NCBI GenBank assembly: GCA_947458335.1
Contig: CANGYW010000007.1
Coordinates: forward strand, 1 to 35,584
Reading direction: 5' to 3'
Length of the DNA: 35,584 nucleotides
Source: Chitinophagaceae bacterium
Lineage (GTDB): Bacteria; Bacteroidota; Bacteroidia; Chitinophagales; Chitinophagaceae
Shown here: piece by piece, positions 1 to 8,498 of the stretch
How the letters are laid out: each line of letters starts with the position of its first letter
How positions within the stretch are numbered: position 1 is the stretch's first letter
Translations under genes and position numbers: made by a program
The notes under the pieces: generated by a model
Told to the model about the DNA's origin: nothing
Database searches by the model: none
Seen by the model: the letters and a program-made list of their open reading frames with translations, nothing else

Positions 1-1
1 A

Positions 2-265
2 GAAGTAGCGGAGGGAGAGTACGCCAACTTGGCGATCATCACCCACTCGCATGCTGAGTTCGTTATCGACTTTGTGAATGTGATGCCAGGAACCCCTAAG
101 AGCCGGGTCAAGTCTCGAATTATCTTAACGCCTCAACATGCCAAGCGATTGATGCGTGCCCTAACCGAGAATATACAGAAGTACGAGTCGGTCAATGGCC
201 CGATTAAAGACCTGGAGGAGATACAGCTTCCGCTCAATTTTGGAGGCCCTACCGCACAGGCCTAA
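2..265 (+). CDS. DUF3467 family protein (5'-truncated)
   Basis: The reading frame is open from the left edge (codons start at base 2), so the first residues of this gene lie outside the window. The visible 87 residues include ITHSHAEFVIDFVNVMPG, SRIILTPQHAKRLMRAL and a C-terminal NFGGPTAQA. This is the signature of the small DUF3467 proteins widespread in Bacteroidota, which are usually about 100 residues long, so only a short N-terminal piece should be missing. A TTG at base 29 could serve as a start, but the frame upstream of it (EVAEGEYAN) is also family-like, which argues against starting there. The function is unknown. It converges with radC, with 119 bp between their stops and no clear hairpin terminator. 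Confidence 0.85.
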   Translation, partial: EVAEGEYANLAIITHSHAEFVIDFVNVMPGTPKSRVKSRIILTPQHAKRLMRALTENIQKYESVNGPIKDLEEIQLPLNFGGPTAQA

Positions 266-384
266 GTCCACAAGTGGAGCAAGGGTATGTCTGCCATTGA
301 TAAATACCTGCCTTGCTTACCCTAGCATGAGCGGTGCAGATACCAAGAATATAGCTTCACCTGCATGCCCTCACTTTCTTACTG

Positions 385-1074
385 TCAGATGAGGCCTTCG
401 TCCGCAAAGCTATAATAACCCTGCTCACTTACGATCACATGGTCTAGCATATGGATGTCTAGCAATTGGGCGGCCTCTTTTAGTCGCAGCGTGAGTTGCT
501 CGTCTGCCCGGCTTGGTTGCAGATTTCCGGAGGGGTGATTATGGCAGACGATGATACTAACCGCATTTTGTTCCAAGGCTTTTTTTAGAATGATCCGCGG
601 GTCGGCCACTGTTCCGGTAATACCCCCTTCACTCACGATCTCGAAGTGATTAATGCGGTTGGCTCTGTTTAGGTATAGCACACCGAATACCTCTTGTTGT
701 CTGTCTTGCAAACTAACCTGTAAAAATCGGGCTATGTCGCTGCTCTTGGATACCTGCGTTTTTTCTAGGGGCGGCCCTGCATGGCGGCGACGTCCTAGCT
801 CGAGGGCTGCCATTATCTGTGCGGCACGGGCCTTTCCTATGCCGTTGATCCGAGCCATCTGTAAGGGATGCATGCGGGCCAGCTCAGCTAAATTATGCTT
901 GGCAAGGCGGAGTAACTCCAGTGCTAACTCAGCCGCGCTGCGCTTTCTGTTACCGCATTGGAGCAAAATAGCCAGCAGCTCAGCATCACTCAGCTGCTCG
1001 CAACCCCATCGGTAAAGTTTTTCTCGGGGACGATCTTCGGGCGGCAACGTAGAGGGTCTTTCGGGCTTTATCAT
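385..1074 (-). CDS. radC: RadC family JAB/MPN domain protein
   Basis: A 229-residue RadC protein. A helix-hairpin-helix-like segment (INGIGKARAAQIMAALELG, about residues 76-94) precedes the RadC/JAB domain. The metalloprotease-like JAMM motif is complete: Glu128, then H178-N-H180-P-S-G with S188 and D191. The name comes from an old link to DNA repair. The biochemical role is unsettled, although zinc coordination by this motif is well supported. The open frame extends to an ATG at 1140, but the family N-terminus (DRPREKL about 15 residues in) fits the ATG at 1074, and the longer version would run almost to the divergent prs promoter region. It is divergent from prs, with 118 bp between the two chosen starts. 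Confidence 0.9.
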   Translation of the reverse strand: MIKPERPSTLPPEDRPREKLYRWGCEQLSDAELLAILLQCGNRKRSAAELALELLRLAKHNLAELARMHPLQMARINGIGKARAAQIMAALELGRRRHAGPPLEKTQVSKSSDIARFLQVSLQDRQQEVFGVLYLNRANRINHFEIVSEGGITGTVADPRIILKKALEQNAVSIIVCHNHPSGNLQPSRADEQLTLRLKEAAQLLDIHMLDHVIVSEQGYYSFADEGLI

Positions 1075-1162
1075 TTTATAAGTATAACCAGTCGATCCTA
1101 TTTGCGCAAGGGTAGCGTGAGATTTATTTGCAGCTCTCATCGGTATTGTGTGGGGCTATCAA

Positions 1163-1170
1163 TATCTTCG
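1163..1170 (+). promoter_or_regulatory. candidate -7 box for prs
   Basis: TATCTTCG matches the Bacteroidota -7 consensus TAnnTTTG at all but one position and lies 22 nt before the chosen prs ATG at 1193. That would give a leader of roughly 17 nt. I see no convincing TTTG -33 element at the usual distance, so this rests on the -7 box and its position alone. Confidence 0.35.
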
Positions 1171-1192
1171 CACCACTAGTTTATCCTCTGCT

Positions 1193-2140
1193 ATGCAACA
1201 CGCCAAAATCTTTGCCGGAACCGGCTCTCAGCAGCTGGCCGAACAAATCTGTAAACGTTACGGAACCCAGCTTGGAAAGGTCAATATTCAGCGATTCAGC
1301 GACGGAGAGATCTGTCCGGTTTTTCTAGAAAGTGTACGGGGAGATTATGTTTTTTTGGTACAAAGCACTTATGCCCCGACCGACAATTTAATGGAGCTGC
1401 TCCTGATGATCGACGCTGCCCGCAGAGCCTCTGCCTATAAGGTTATCGCTGTTATGCCCTACTATGGGTATGCACGTCAAGATCGTAAGGACAAGCCTCG
1501 CGTCGCTATTGGCAGTAAGTTGGTAGCCAATATGTTAGTAGCTGCTGGTGCCGATCGGGTTATCACCATGGACCTTCACGCTCCTCAGATACAGGGGTAT
1601 TTTGACATTCCGGTGGACCACCTCGACAGCCACGCTGTTTTTATCCCCTATATCGAGAGTTTAAAGCTGGAAAATCTTACCTTTGCGGCCCCCGACGTGG
1701 GAGCTACCAACCGGATTCGGGAGATCGCCAGTTATTTCAATGCCGAAATGGTGATCTGCGACAAACACCGGAAGCGGGCTAACGAAATAGCCAGCATGGT
1801 AGTGATCGGGGATGTTACGAACCGTGATGTGTTGTTGATTGATGATATCTGCGACACGGGTGGAACCCTCGCCAAAAGCGCGGGACTGCTCAAAGAGAAA
1901 GGCGCACGTTCCGTAAGGGCTCTTATAACGCATCCGGTGTTGAGCGGTAAGGCCTACGAGAATATCGAAAATAGTGTGCTCGAAGAACTAGTGGTTTGTG
2001 ATACGATCCCGGTTAAGGCAGTGAGTGGAAAGATAAAAGTGTTGAGTGTGGCCGAACTTTTTGCAGTGGCCATTCGAAACGCTTTTGAGAACAAGAGCAT
2101 TACCAGCCTCTTTGTTCACTCGCAGCTAAAGAACAAGTGA
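1193..2140 (+). CDS. prs: ribose-phosphate pyrophosphokinase (PRPP synthetase)
   Basis: The protein converts ribose 5-phosphate and ATP into PRPP, the precursor for purines, pyrimidines, NAD, histidine and tryptophan. The 315-residue sequence carries the family landmarks in order: KIFAGTGS at the N-terminus, NIQRFSDGE, the ATP loop region YGYARQDRKDKPR, the metal-binding DLHAPQIQGYF, the KHRKRANE segment and the PRPP-binding loop LLIDDICDTGGTL at about residues 214-226. The open frame begins at 1148, but the first 15 residues are unlike the family and the ATG at 1193 aligns with the usual start. It is followed 19 bp later by rplY, an order (prs, rplY, pth) seen in many bacteria, and both genes probably share a transcript ending at the 2,820 terminator. 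Confidence 0.97.
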   Translation: MQHAKIFAGTGSQQLAEQICKRYGTQLGKVNIQRFSDGEICPVFLESVRGDYVFLVQSTYAPTDNLMELLLMIDAARRASAYKVIAVMPYYGYARQDRKDKPRVAIGSKLVANMLVAAGADRVITMDLHAPQIQGYFDIPVDHLDSHAVFIPYIESLKLENLTFAAPDVGATNRIREIASYFNAEMVICDKHRKRANEIASMVVIGDVTNRDVLLIDDICDTGGTLAKSAGLLKEKGARSVRALITHPVLSGKAYENIENSVLEELVVCDTIPVKAVSGKIKVLSVAELFAVAIRNAFENKSITSLFVHSQLKNK

Positions 2141-2159
2141 ACCAATTAAACAAAATAGC

Positions 2160-2792
2160 ATGAACACAATTACAATCGAAGGACAACTGAGGACCGGATT
2201 TGGCAAAACAGCCACCCGTCAACTCCGCTCTCAGGAAATGGTGCCTGGTGTAATTTACGGGGGTGCACAGGAGATTAATTTTTACGCTCCTGCTGCGGCT
2301 TTCAAAAATTTAGTCTACACACCAAGTTTCCAGATCGCCGAAGTAAAGATCGACGGCAAAACGTACAACACCATCCTTAAAGACCTTCAGTTCGACAAAG
2401 TGAACGATCTGTTGACGCATGTTGATCTGTTGGAGCTGGTCGAGGATAAAAAAGTGATCGCCAACATCCCGCTTAAATTCGTGGGCGCCTCCAAGGGTGT
2501 CAAGGATGGCGGTAAGCTCATCACCAAAATGAAATCTCTTAAGGTAAAGACCTATCCCAAGCATTTACGTGAGCAGATCGAGGTGAGCATCGACAATCTT
2601 GAATTGAACGGTAATATCCGCGTGGAGGATGTTAAGATCGCTGAATACGAGATCTTGAACTCTCCCCGTATTCCTATCGCTTCGGTGGTATTGACCCGTC
2701 AGCTTAAGCAAGAAGAGGCCACTGCTCCTGCTGCTGGTGCCGCTCCTGCCGCTGCTGCTGCGCCTGCCGCTGCCGCCGCTGCCAAGAAATAA
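2160..2792 (+). CDS. rplY: 50S ribosomal protein L25, general stress protein CTC type
   Basis: L25 binds 5S rRNA in the large ribosomal subunit. At 210 residues this is the long two-domain CTC/TL5 form. The N-terminal 5S-binding beta-barrel domain (about 1-95) contains RTGFGKTATRQLR and VPGVIYGG. The C-terminal TL5 domain (about 96-180) contains PLKFVGASKGVKDGG. The protein ends in a low-complexity tail of Ala and Pro closing with AAKK, as in other Bacteroidota L25 proteins. It sits 19 bp behind prs, and a strong hairpin terminator follows 27 bp after its stop. Confidence 0.95.
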   Translation: MNTITIEGQLRTGFGKTATRQLRSQEMVPGVIYGGAQEINFYAPAAAFKNLVYTPSFQIAEVKIDGKTYNTILKDLQFDKVNDLLTHVDLLELVEDKKVIANIPLKFVGASKGVKDGGKLITKMKSLKVKTYPKHLREQIEVSIDNLELNGNIRVEDVKIAEYEILNSPRIPIASVVLTRQLKQEEATAPAAGAAPAAAAAPAAAAAAKK

Positions 2793-2819
2793 TTCAACGT
2801 AAGTCTGAACTTCTTTTGC

Positions 2820-2850
2820 AAAACCCGCATCTGTTGATGCGGGTTTTTTA
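2820..2850 (+). terminator. rho-independent terminator after rplY
   Basis: A perfect stem pairs AAAACCCGCATC (2820-2831) with GATGCGGGTTTT (2836-2847) around the tetraloop TGTT. The T run continues to 2849. It should end the prs-rplY transcript and implies that pth, 35 bp downstream, needs its own promoter or depends on read-through. GATATTTG at 2863-2870 is a possible -7 box for pth with one mismatch. Confidence 0.9.
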
Positions 2851-2884
2851 TTGGCGAAGACCGATATTTGAGCCTCGAATCAAC

Positions 2885-3457
2885 ATGAAAATACTGCTGG
2901 CCGGACTTGGTAATGTGGGCGATGAATATGCGCATACCCGACACAACATCGGATTTGATGTGGTGGGAGCCTTTGTGCAGCGACATGGGGGGCAATTTCG
3001 GGTAGACCGTTTGGCCTATGTGGCCGAAGTAAAATGGAAGGGCAAGCAGTTTGTTTGTGTCTGCCCCACCACGTATATGAACCTGAGCGGTAAAGCCATC
3101 AAATACTGGTTAGATAAGGAGAAACTCGATGTGACCTCCTTGCTGGTGGTAGTAGACGATCTGGCACTTCCGCTCGATAAGATTCGCTTAAAGCCCGGTG
3201 GCAGCGATGCTGGTCATAATGGTTTAAAAAGCATCCAGGACTGTTTAGGAACTATTCAATATCCTAAACTTCGTTTCGGCATTGGCAGCGATTTTCCCAA
3301 GGGAAAGCAAGCCGATTTTGTATTATCTCGCTGGAAGAGTAGCGAAGAAAAGCAAGTTGCTGCGAAGATCGCTCATTGCGTGGATGCCATCGAAGTATTT
3401 GCCACACAAGGTCTCGAAGCAGCTATGAATTTGTATAATCAAAAGAGTTTTACCTGA
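2885..3457 (+). CDS. pth: peptidyl-tRNA hydrolase
   Basis: Pth cleaves the ester bond of peptidyl-tRNAs released from stalled ribosomes so the tRNA can be reused. The 190-residue protein has all the active-site residues expected from the E. coli enzyme: Asn10 in GLGN, catalytic His20 in TRHNIGFD, Asn66 in TYMNLSG, the aspartates at 91-92 in VVVDDLALP, and Asn112 in GHNGLKS. The open frame begins at 2816, but that would place the start inside the rplY terminator. The ATG at 2885 gives the family-typical MKILLAGLGN start. The Pro usually found after GLGN is Val here. It lies 10 bp upstream of the FAH-family gene, with which it is probably cotranscribed. Confidence 0.95.
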   Translation: MKILLAGLGNVGDEYAHTRHNIGFDVVGAFVQRHGGQFRVDRLAYVAEVKWKGKQFVCVCPTTYMNLSGKAIKYWLDKEKLDVTSLLVVVDDLALPLDKIRLKPGGSDAGHNGLKSIQDCLGTIQYPKLRFGIGSDFPKGKQADFVLSRWKSSEEKQVAAKIAHCVDAIEVFATQGLEAAMNLYNQKSFT

Positions 3458-3467
3458 ATAATATCCT

Positions 3468-4079
3468 ATGAAGATCGTTTGCGTTGGAAGAAATTATGTG
3501 GCCCATGCCCGCGAGTTGGGAAATGAGGTGCCCACCGATCCTGTTATTTTTATTAAGCCGGAGACGTCGCTACTGCCCAACGGCAGCTCTTTTTCTATTC
3601 CACAATTCTCAAATGAGATACACTACGAGTGCGAATTAGTTCTTCGTATTGCTAAAAGAGCACAGGCGATTGCGAAGAAAGATGCAGCCAGTTATTATGA
3701 TGCCATCACCGCCGGCATTGATTTTACGGCCCGCGATCTGCAGCAGCAGTTAAAAGAAAAAGGATTGCCCTGGGAAAAAGCAAAGGCCTTCGATGGTGCT
3801 GCCGTACTAGGTGTATGGATGTCTGCCGATCGTTTTCGCAACAAACGCGATATCCATTTTTGTCTGTACAAGAACAAGGCCATCGTACAGCAGGCCAGTA
3901 CTTCGCAAATGATCTTTGATTTCGATATGCTGCTTTCGCACATCAGTCAGTACTTTACACTCGAGCCAGGCGATTTGGTCTTTACGGGAACGCCCGCCGG
4001 GGTAGGCCCTGTTGAGCCGGGCGATGTGCTCGAAGGATTTGTCGAAGATGATTCTGCTTTTGAATTATCCATCCAGTAG
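3468..4079 (+). CDS. fumarylacetoacetate hydrolase (FAH) family protein, FAHD1/YcgM-like
   Basis: A 203-residue single-domain FAH-fold enzyme, about the length of YcgM and human FAHD1. It begins with MKIVCVGRNYVAHARELGN. The divalent-metal site is visible as E54 and E56 in HYECELV and D85 in GIDFTARDLQ, and the C-terminal GTPAGVGPVEPGD loop is conserved. Relatives act as acylpyruvate hydrolases or oxaloacetate decarboxylases. Which substrate this one uses cannot be read from the sequence. It lies 10 bp after pth and 11 bp before the fused E1 gene, so the three probably form one transcript. Confidence 0.88.
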   Translation: MKIVCVGRNYVAHARELGNEVPTDPVIFIKPETSLLPNGSSFSIPQFSNEIHYECELVLRIAKRAQAIAKKDAASYYDAITAGIDFTARDLQQQLKEKGLPWEKAKAFDGAAVLGVWMSADRFRNKRDIHFCLYKNKAIVQQASTSQMIFDFDMLLSHISQYFTLEPGDLVFTGTPAGVGPVEPGDVLEGFVEDDSAFELSIQ

Positions 4080-4090
4080 GAACCTTCAAC

Positions 4091-6181
4091 ATGCGTTTAT
4101 CCAATTCTTTACTATCGGCCTACGAGTTCATGTGTCAGGCTGCAGCCATGGCTGAGACCTACGAAGCCAACCGCACTATCTGTAAATATGTACACTCTAC
4201 TTCGCGCGGACATGAAGCCATTCAATTGGCTGCTGCTTTTTGTTTACAACCGCACGATTTTGTAAGTCCTTATTACCGCGATGAGAGCTTGCTATTGGGG
4301 TTAGGTTTTACTCCATATGAATTGATGTTGCAATTACTAGCTAAGGGCGAGGATATTTTTTCCGGAGGAAGAGAGTACTACTCGCATCCCAGTTATCGTG
4401 GATCAGACAAGCCTACTATTATACATCAATCCAGTGCCACCGGTATGCAGGTGATTCCGACTACCGGTATTGCGCAAGCCATCCATTATTGGGAAACGCT
4501 GCAACAAAAGGATCCTACTGTTGTCAAAGAAAAAGCTCCTGCATGCATGAAGGCAGCCTCACCGCCCATCGTTATTTGTTCGATGGGGGATGCCAGTGTT
4601 ACAGAAGGAGAGGTGAGCGAGGCCTTTCAATTTGCAGTGCTCAAACAACTACCCATCATCTATTTGGTCCAGGATAATAATTGGGGCATTAGTGTAACGG
4701 CACCCGAGGCTAGGGCTATGAATGCGTTCGAATATGCGGCCGGCTTTAAGGGTATGGGAAGAGTACAAGTAGATGGATCCGATTTTGAGGCCTCGTTATC
4801 GGTGCTAAAAGAAGTGACGGCAGCTGTTCGTCAGCAACGAAAACCTTATTTGATACATGCGCAAGTGCCCTTGTTGGGTCATCATACCAGTGGGGTGCGC
4901 CGCGAATTCTACAGAGACGATCAAGAATATAATTCGCATCTGTTGCACGATCCGCGTCCCAAATTGCGGCAGCGGCTGCTTAGTGAGGGTATTTCGGAAG
5001 AGGAGTTACTGTCGATCGAAAAAAGAGCCTCTCAAACAGTGGCAGATGATTTTAGCCGGGCCACTGTGGCTGCGGCACCATCGCTAGATACAGTTACTGA
5101 TCACGTTTTCGCCCCCACACCAATCATCGAAGAGAAAGGACAGCGAGCACCGTTGGGTGCTCCTAAGATTATGATGGTAGATGCGGCCCTTTTTGCCATC
5201 AAGGAGATCATGCAAAAGCATCCGGAAGCGTTGCTATATGGACAAGATGTAGGCAAACGGCTAGGGGGTGTCTTTAGAGAAGCAGCTACATTGGCCGAGG
5301 TCTTTGGAGAGCATCGTGTATTTAACACGGCCATTCAAGAGGCCTATGTCGTAGGATCTACTGCCGGAATGTCTGCAGCTGGTTTGCGGCCCATCGTAGA
5401 GGTGCAATTCGCAGATTATATTTACCCCGGATTTAATCAACTAGTGACGGAATTATCCAAGAGCTGTTATCTGAGCCGGGGAAAATTTCCGGTTTCAATG
5501 GTTCTTCGAGTGCCCACGGGTGCTTACGGCGGGGGTGGTCCTTATCACAGTGGATCGGTAGAGAGTACCTTGCTCTCCATTAAAGGGATCAAGGTGGTGT
5601 ATCCATCTACTGCCGCCGATATGAAGGGGTTGATGAAGGCTGCTTATTATGATCCCAATCCGGTTGTAATGCTGGAGCATAAAGGATTGTACTGGAGTAA
5701 AGTGCCAGGTACCGAAGAGGCACGCACTCCTGAACCTGACGCAGATTATATAATTCCGCTGGGTAAAGGACGCCAGGTGCAAATGGCGAGTGATGCAACG
5801 ATCGCATCGGGGGAGTCTGCTGTCGTTATCACCTATGGTATGGGGGTGTATTGGGCCAAAGAGGCCAGCCGTACGATGCCCGGTCAAATAGAGATCATCG
5901 ACTTGCGCACGTTGTTTCCGCTCGATGAGGAGTTGATCTTTCAGCGCGTTCGCATTCACGGAAAATGTCTGGTGCTTACCGAAGAGCAACAGCTCAATTC
6001 TTTTGCCGAGGCATTGGCCGGTCGAATAGCAAAAAATTGTTTTACATCACTAGATCAACCGGTAGAAGTTATGGGAGCCCTAAATCTGCCCGCCGTTCCT
6101 ATGAATATGGAACTAGAAAAAGCCATGCTGCCCACCGCCGAAAAAGTAACTGCAATGCTGCAGCGGCTGGTCCATGGATAA
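4091..6181 (+). CDS. fused E1 alpha/beta subunit of a 2-oxoacid (branched-chain) dehydrogenase
   Basis: One 696-residue chain joins the two E1 subunits of a thiamine-diphosphate 2-oxoacid dehydrogenase. The alpha part (about 1-340) holds the TPP/Mg motif as GDA at 166-168 followed by NN at 196-197, and the HHTSGVRREFYRDDQEY segment. The beta part (about 355-696) begins near APKIMMVDAALFAI and contains LLYGQDVGKRLGGVF, FNTAIQEAYVVGSTAG and VEVQFADYIYPGFNQ. The family oxidatively decarboxylates branched-chain 2-oxoacids, feeding catabolism and the iso-branched fatty acids abundant in Bacteroidota. The E2 and E3 components are not in the window. GDG is replaced by GDA, which I believe also occurs in relatives. 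The gene converges with aspS, with only 2 bp between stops. Confidence 0.88.
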   Translation: MRLSNSLLSAYEFMCQAAAMAETYEANRTICKYVHSTSRGHEAIQLAAAFCLQPHDFVSPYYRDESLLLGLGFTPYELMLQLLAKGEDIFSGGREYYSHPSYRGSDKPTIIHQSSATGMQVIPTTGIAQAIHYWETLQQKDPTVVKEKAPACMKAASPPIVICSMGDASVTEGEVSEAFQFAVLKQLPIIYLVQDNNWGISVTAPEARAMNAFEYAAGFKGMGRVQVDGSDFEASLSVLKEVTAAVRQQRKPYLIHAQVPLLGHHTSGVRREFYRDDQEYNSHLLHDPRPKLRQRLLSEGISEEELLSIEKRASQTVADDFSRATVAAAPSLDTVTDHVFAPTPIIEEKGQRAPLGAPKIMMVDAALFAIKEIMQKHPEALLYGQDVGKRLGGVFREAATLAEVFGEHRVFNTAIQEAYVVGSTAGMSAAGLRPIVEVQFADYIYPGFNQLVTELSKSCYLSRGKFPVSMVLRVPTGAYGGGGPYHSGSVESTLLSIKGIKVVYPSTAADMKGLMKAAYYDPNPVVMLEHKGLYWSKVPGTEEARTPEPDADYIIPLGKGRQVQMASDATIASGESAVVITYGMGVYWAKEASRTMPGQIEIIDLRTLFPLDEELIFQRVRIHGKCLVLTEEQQLNSFAEALAGRIAKNCFTSLDQPVEVMGALNLPAVPMNMELEKAMLPTAEKVTAMLQRLVHG

Positions 6182-6183
6182 GC

Positions 6184-8016
6184 TTACTCTTTTTTTAAAT
6201 TAAGTCTTATCTGCAACTCCTCGAATTGATGCTCATCGATAGTAGCGGGCGCATCTAGCATAACATCACGGCCCGCATTATTCTTAGGAAATGCAATAAA
6301 ATCGCGGATACTTTCACTGCCACCTAAAATAGCACAGAGTCTGTCAAATCCAAACGCTATACCACCATGGGGGGGAGCGCCATATTCGAAGGCGCCTAAT
6401 AAAAATCCAAATTTGTGTTGTTGCTCCTCTTTATCCATGCCCAGTGCTGCGAACATTTTTTCTTGCAAGGCACGCTGGTATATACGAATAGAGCCACCCC
6501 CAATTTCATTGCCATTTAGCACCATGTCGTAAGCATTCGCTTTGATACCCGCATACGGATGACTCAGATAATTAGCTGCATCGGTAATAACGGGGCTGTT
6601 GTCGATCATGGTCTCGATCTGATCGGGCTTGGGAGAGGTAAAAGGATGATGGCGGGCTACCCAACGATTGCCCTCCTCATCATATTCAAACAATGGAAAG
6701 TCGAGTACCCAGCATAATTTGAATTCATCGGCTTTGCGCAGGCCGAGTCGCTGGCCCATTTCGAGACGAAGCTCGCTCATCGCCTTACGTGTGCGTTCTT
6801 CTTTTCCTGCCAACACTACGATCAGGTCGCCCGGTTGCGCGTGGGCAGCTTTGGCTATATGGAGGAGTTGTTCCGGCGAATAAAATTTATCGATGCTGCT
6901 CTTGCAGGTCCCATCTTCGAGGTATTTGATATGGGCCAATCCCTTCATTCCAATTTGCGGTCGCTGTACCCACTCTGTAAGCTCATCGGTTTGCTTTCGA
7001 GTATACGATGCAGCGCTGGGTATCGCAATGGCCAATACGGTTTCGGCCTCATCAAAGACCTTAAAGTTCGCTCCTTCGATCAAGGCACGGTTGTCTTTTC
7101 TGTTTGTAAATACCGAATCAGGTTTTTTAAGATTCAACAGAGGCATTGCAAAGCGAATGTCCGGTTTATCGTTGCCATAGGTCCACATGGCCTCCTCCCA
7201 ACTAAGTCGCGCTACTGGTTCGGTATAGTTAATCTGTTTGACCTCTTTGAAAATATAACGGATCATTCCTTCGAACATGTTCAGAATATCTTCTTGTTCT
7301 ACAAAGGCCATCTCGCAGTCGATCTGGGTAAATTCGGGTTGCCGGTCGGCTCTAAGGTCCTCGTCTCGAAAACATTTTACAATCTGGTAGTAACGATCGT
7401 AACCGCTCACCATCAGTAATTGCTTAAAGGTTTGAGGGGATTGGGGCAGGGCATAGAACTGACCGGGGTTCATGCGTGAGGGTACCACGAAATCGCGGGC
7501 TCCCTCGGGGGTCGACTTAATAAGAAAGGGTGTTTCTATGTCCATGAAATGTTGCTCGTGTAAATACGTGCGTGCCGCACGATTAACCGTATAGCGAAGT
7601 TCCAGGTTGCGCCGAACGGCTGGCCTTCTCAGGTCTAAAAAGCGATACTTCATGCGTAGGTCGTCGCCACCATCGGTATCATCTTGAATGGTAAAGGGCG
7701 GAACGGCCGCTCGGTTAAGAATGGTAAAGGATTGTACATCGACCTCGATATCACCGGTGGGGAGTTGGGGATTTTTGTTACTCCGCTCTATCACCTCTCC
7801 GTTTACCTGTAAAACGAATTCACGGCCCAGTGGAGTCGATTCGAGTTGGGTATTGACTTTTTCTCCAAATAGCAATTGGGTGATGCCATAGCGATCGCGA
7901 AGATCTACGAAAGTGATGGCGCCGTATTTGCGAATGGTTTGCACCCATCCGGCTAGTACGACTTGTTTGCCTTTGTCTTCTATGCGCAGTGCTCCACAGG
8001 TGTTCGTTCTATACAT
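6184..8016 (-). CDS. aspS: aspartyl-tRNA synthetase
   Basis: A 610-residue class II aminoacyl-tRNA synthetase of the bacterial type. It has an N-terminal OB-fold anticodon-binding domain (about 1-105, with [24 protein letters not shown]). The catalytic core carries motif 2 [18 protein letters not shown] and motif 3 [15 protein letters not shown]. Between them is the bacterial GAD insertion (about 300-410). It charges tRNA-Asp with aspartate. It is the last gene of the long minus-strand run, 22 bp after the small membrane protein. I see no close -7 box of its own and no hairpin at its 3' end, which abuts the E1 gene stop. Confidence 0.97.
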   Translation of the reverse strand: MYRTNTCGALRIEDKGKQVVLAGWVQTIRKYGAITFVDLRDRYGITQLLFGEKVNTQLESTPLGREFVLQVNGEVIERSNKNPQLPTGDIEVDVQSFTILNRAAVPPFTIQDDTDGGDDLRMKYRFLDLRRPAVRRNLELRYTVNRAARTYLHEQHFMDIETPFLIKSTPEGARDFVVPSRMNPGQFYALPQSPQTFKQLLMVSGYDRYYQIVKCFRDEDLRADRQPEFTQIDCEMAFVEQEDILNMFEGMIRYIFKEVKQINYTEPVARLSWEEAMWTYGNDKPDIRFAMPLLNLKKPDSVFTNRKDNRALIEGANFKVFDEAETVLAIAIPSAASYTRKQTDELTEWVQRPQIGMKGLAHIKYLEDGTCKSSIDKFYSPEQLLHIAKAAHAQPGDLIVVLAGKEERTRKAMSELRLEMGQRLGLRKADEFKLCWVLDFPLFEYDEEGNRWVARHHPFTSPKPDQIETMIDNSPVITDAANYLSHPYAGIKANAYDMVLNGNEIGGGSIRIYQRALQEKMFAALGMDKEEQQHKFGFLLGAFEYGAPPHGGIAFGFDRLCAILGGSESIRDFIAFPKNNAGRDVMLDAPATIDEHQFEELQIRLNLKKE

Positions 8017-8038
8017 TTTAGCTATCTAATGCAAATGA

Positions 8039-8461
8039 TTAAAGGGTAGTTGTTCTTTTTTTACTGATCTCTTGGGGGCGTTGTATCAAGTAATAATAGA
8101 TCAAAATTAATGACCCGAGGGCAAAGGGGATCAGGGAGAGTTGCTTTCCGGTCAGTAGTCCGAAGAATATTTCTTCGTCCCGTTTCAAGAATTCCATAAT
8201 CATCCAAGTACTATTGGCGCAGATCCAAAAAGCGACCGCCAGGTTATGGGACAGCTCGGAGATAATATGACGGGTGCGCCACGAAATAAATAGGGCCACA
8301 AAAAGGGTAGGAACGATCATGCCCACGCCCAGTAGTTCCCATCCCATACACCAGCTAATGTCTTTTATGATCCAAAAAACAATGTGCAGATTTTCCATTC
8401 TGCGATACTTGGCCGGAATGGAATAGACGGCTTGCGGGTTTTCTTGCAGCGAATCGGTCAT
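8039..8461 (-). CDS. small four-helix membrane protein, unrecognised
   Basis: I do not recognise a family for this 140-residue protein. It has about four hydrophobic segments: 25-42 (HIVFWIIKDISWCMGW), 44-62 (LLGVGMIVPTLFVALFISW), 73-92 (NLAVAFWICANSTWMIMEFL) and 109-126 (LIPFALGSLILIYYYLI). The first two may be one hairpin. The tail is basic (QEISKKRTTTL), which suggests a cytoplasmic C-terminus. No signal peptide or enzymatic motif is visible. A TACCTTTC box at 8469-8476, 7 nt before the ATG, could be a weak promoter. It sits 37 bp after the FAD oxidoreductase and 22 bp before aspS. Confidence 0.75.
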   Translation of the reverse strand: MTDSLQENPQAVYSIPAKYRRMENLHIVFWIIKDISWCMGWELLGVGMIVPTLFVALFISWRTRHIISELSHNLAVAFWICANSTWMIMEFLKRDEEIFFGLLTGKQLSLIPFALGSLILIYYYLIQRPQEISKKRTTTL

Positions 8462-8498
8462 AGTGGCCGAAAGGTAAGAAAGTTGTGAAAAAATGCCC

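Noticed and set aside
266-384. Possible terminator TCCAC-AA-GTGGA between DUF3467 and radC
   Set aside because: The 2-nt loop cannot form and no T run follows. Nothing else is visible in this gap.
2711-2789. Ala/Pro repeat at the end of rplY as a possible microsatellite or phase-variable tract
   Set aside because: The codons are mixed (GCT, GCC, GCG, GCA) with no uniform unit, and such tails are normal in Bacteroidota L25.
2699-2995. 98-codon minus-strand frame across the rplY tail and terminator
   Set aside because: Its Ala-rich part is only the reverse reading of the GCT/GCC repeats of the L25 tail, and it crosses a strong terminator.
6835-7419. 194-codon open frame on the plus strand inside aspS
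   Set aside because: It lies antisense to a strongly conserved aspS region and its translation matches no recognisable family. It is a shadow of the real gene.
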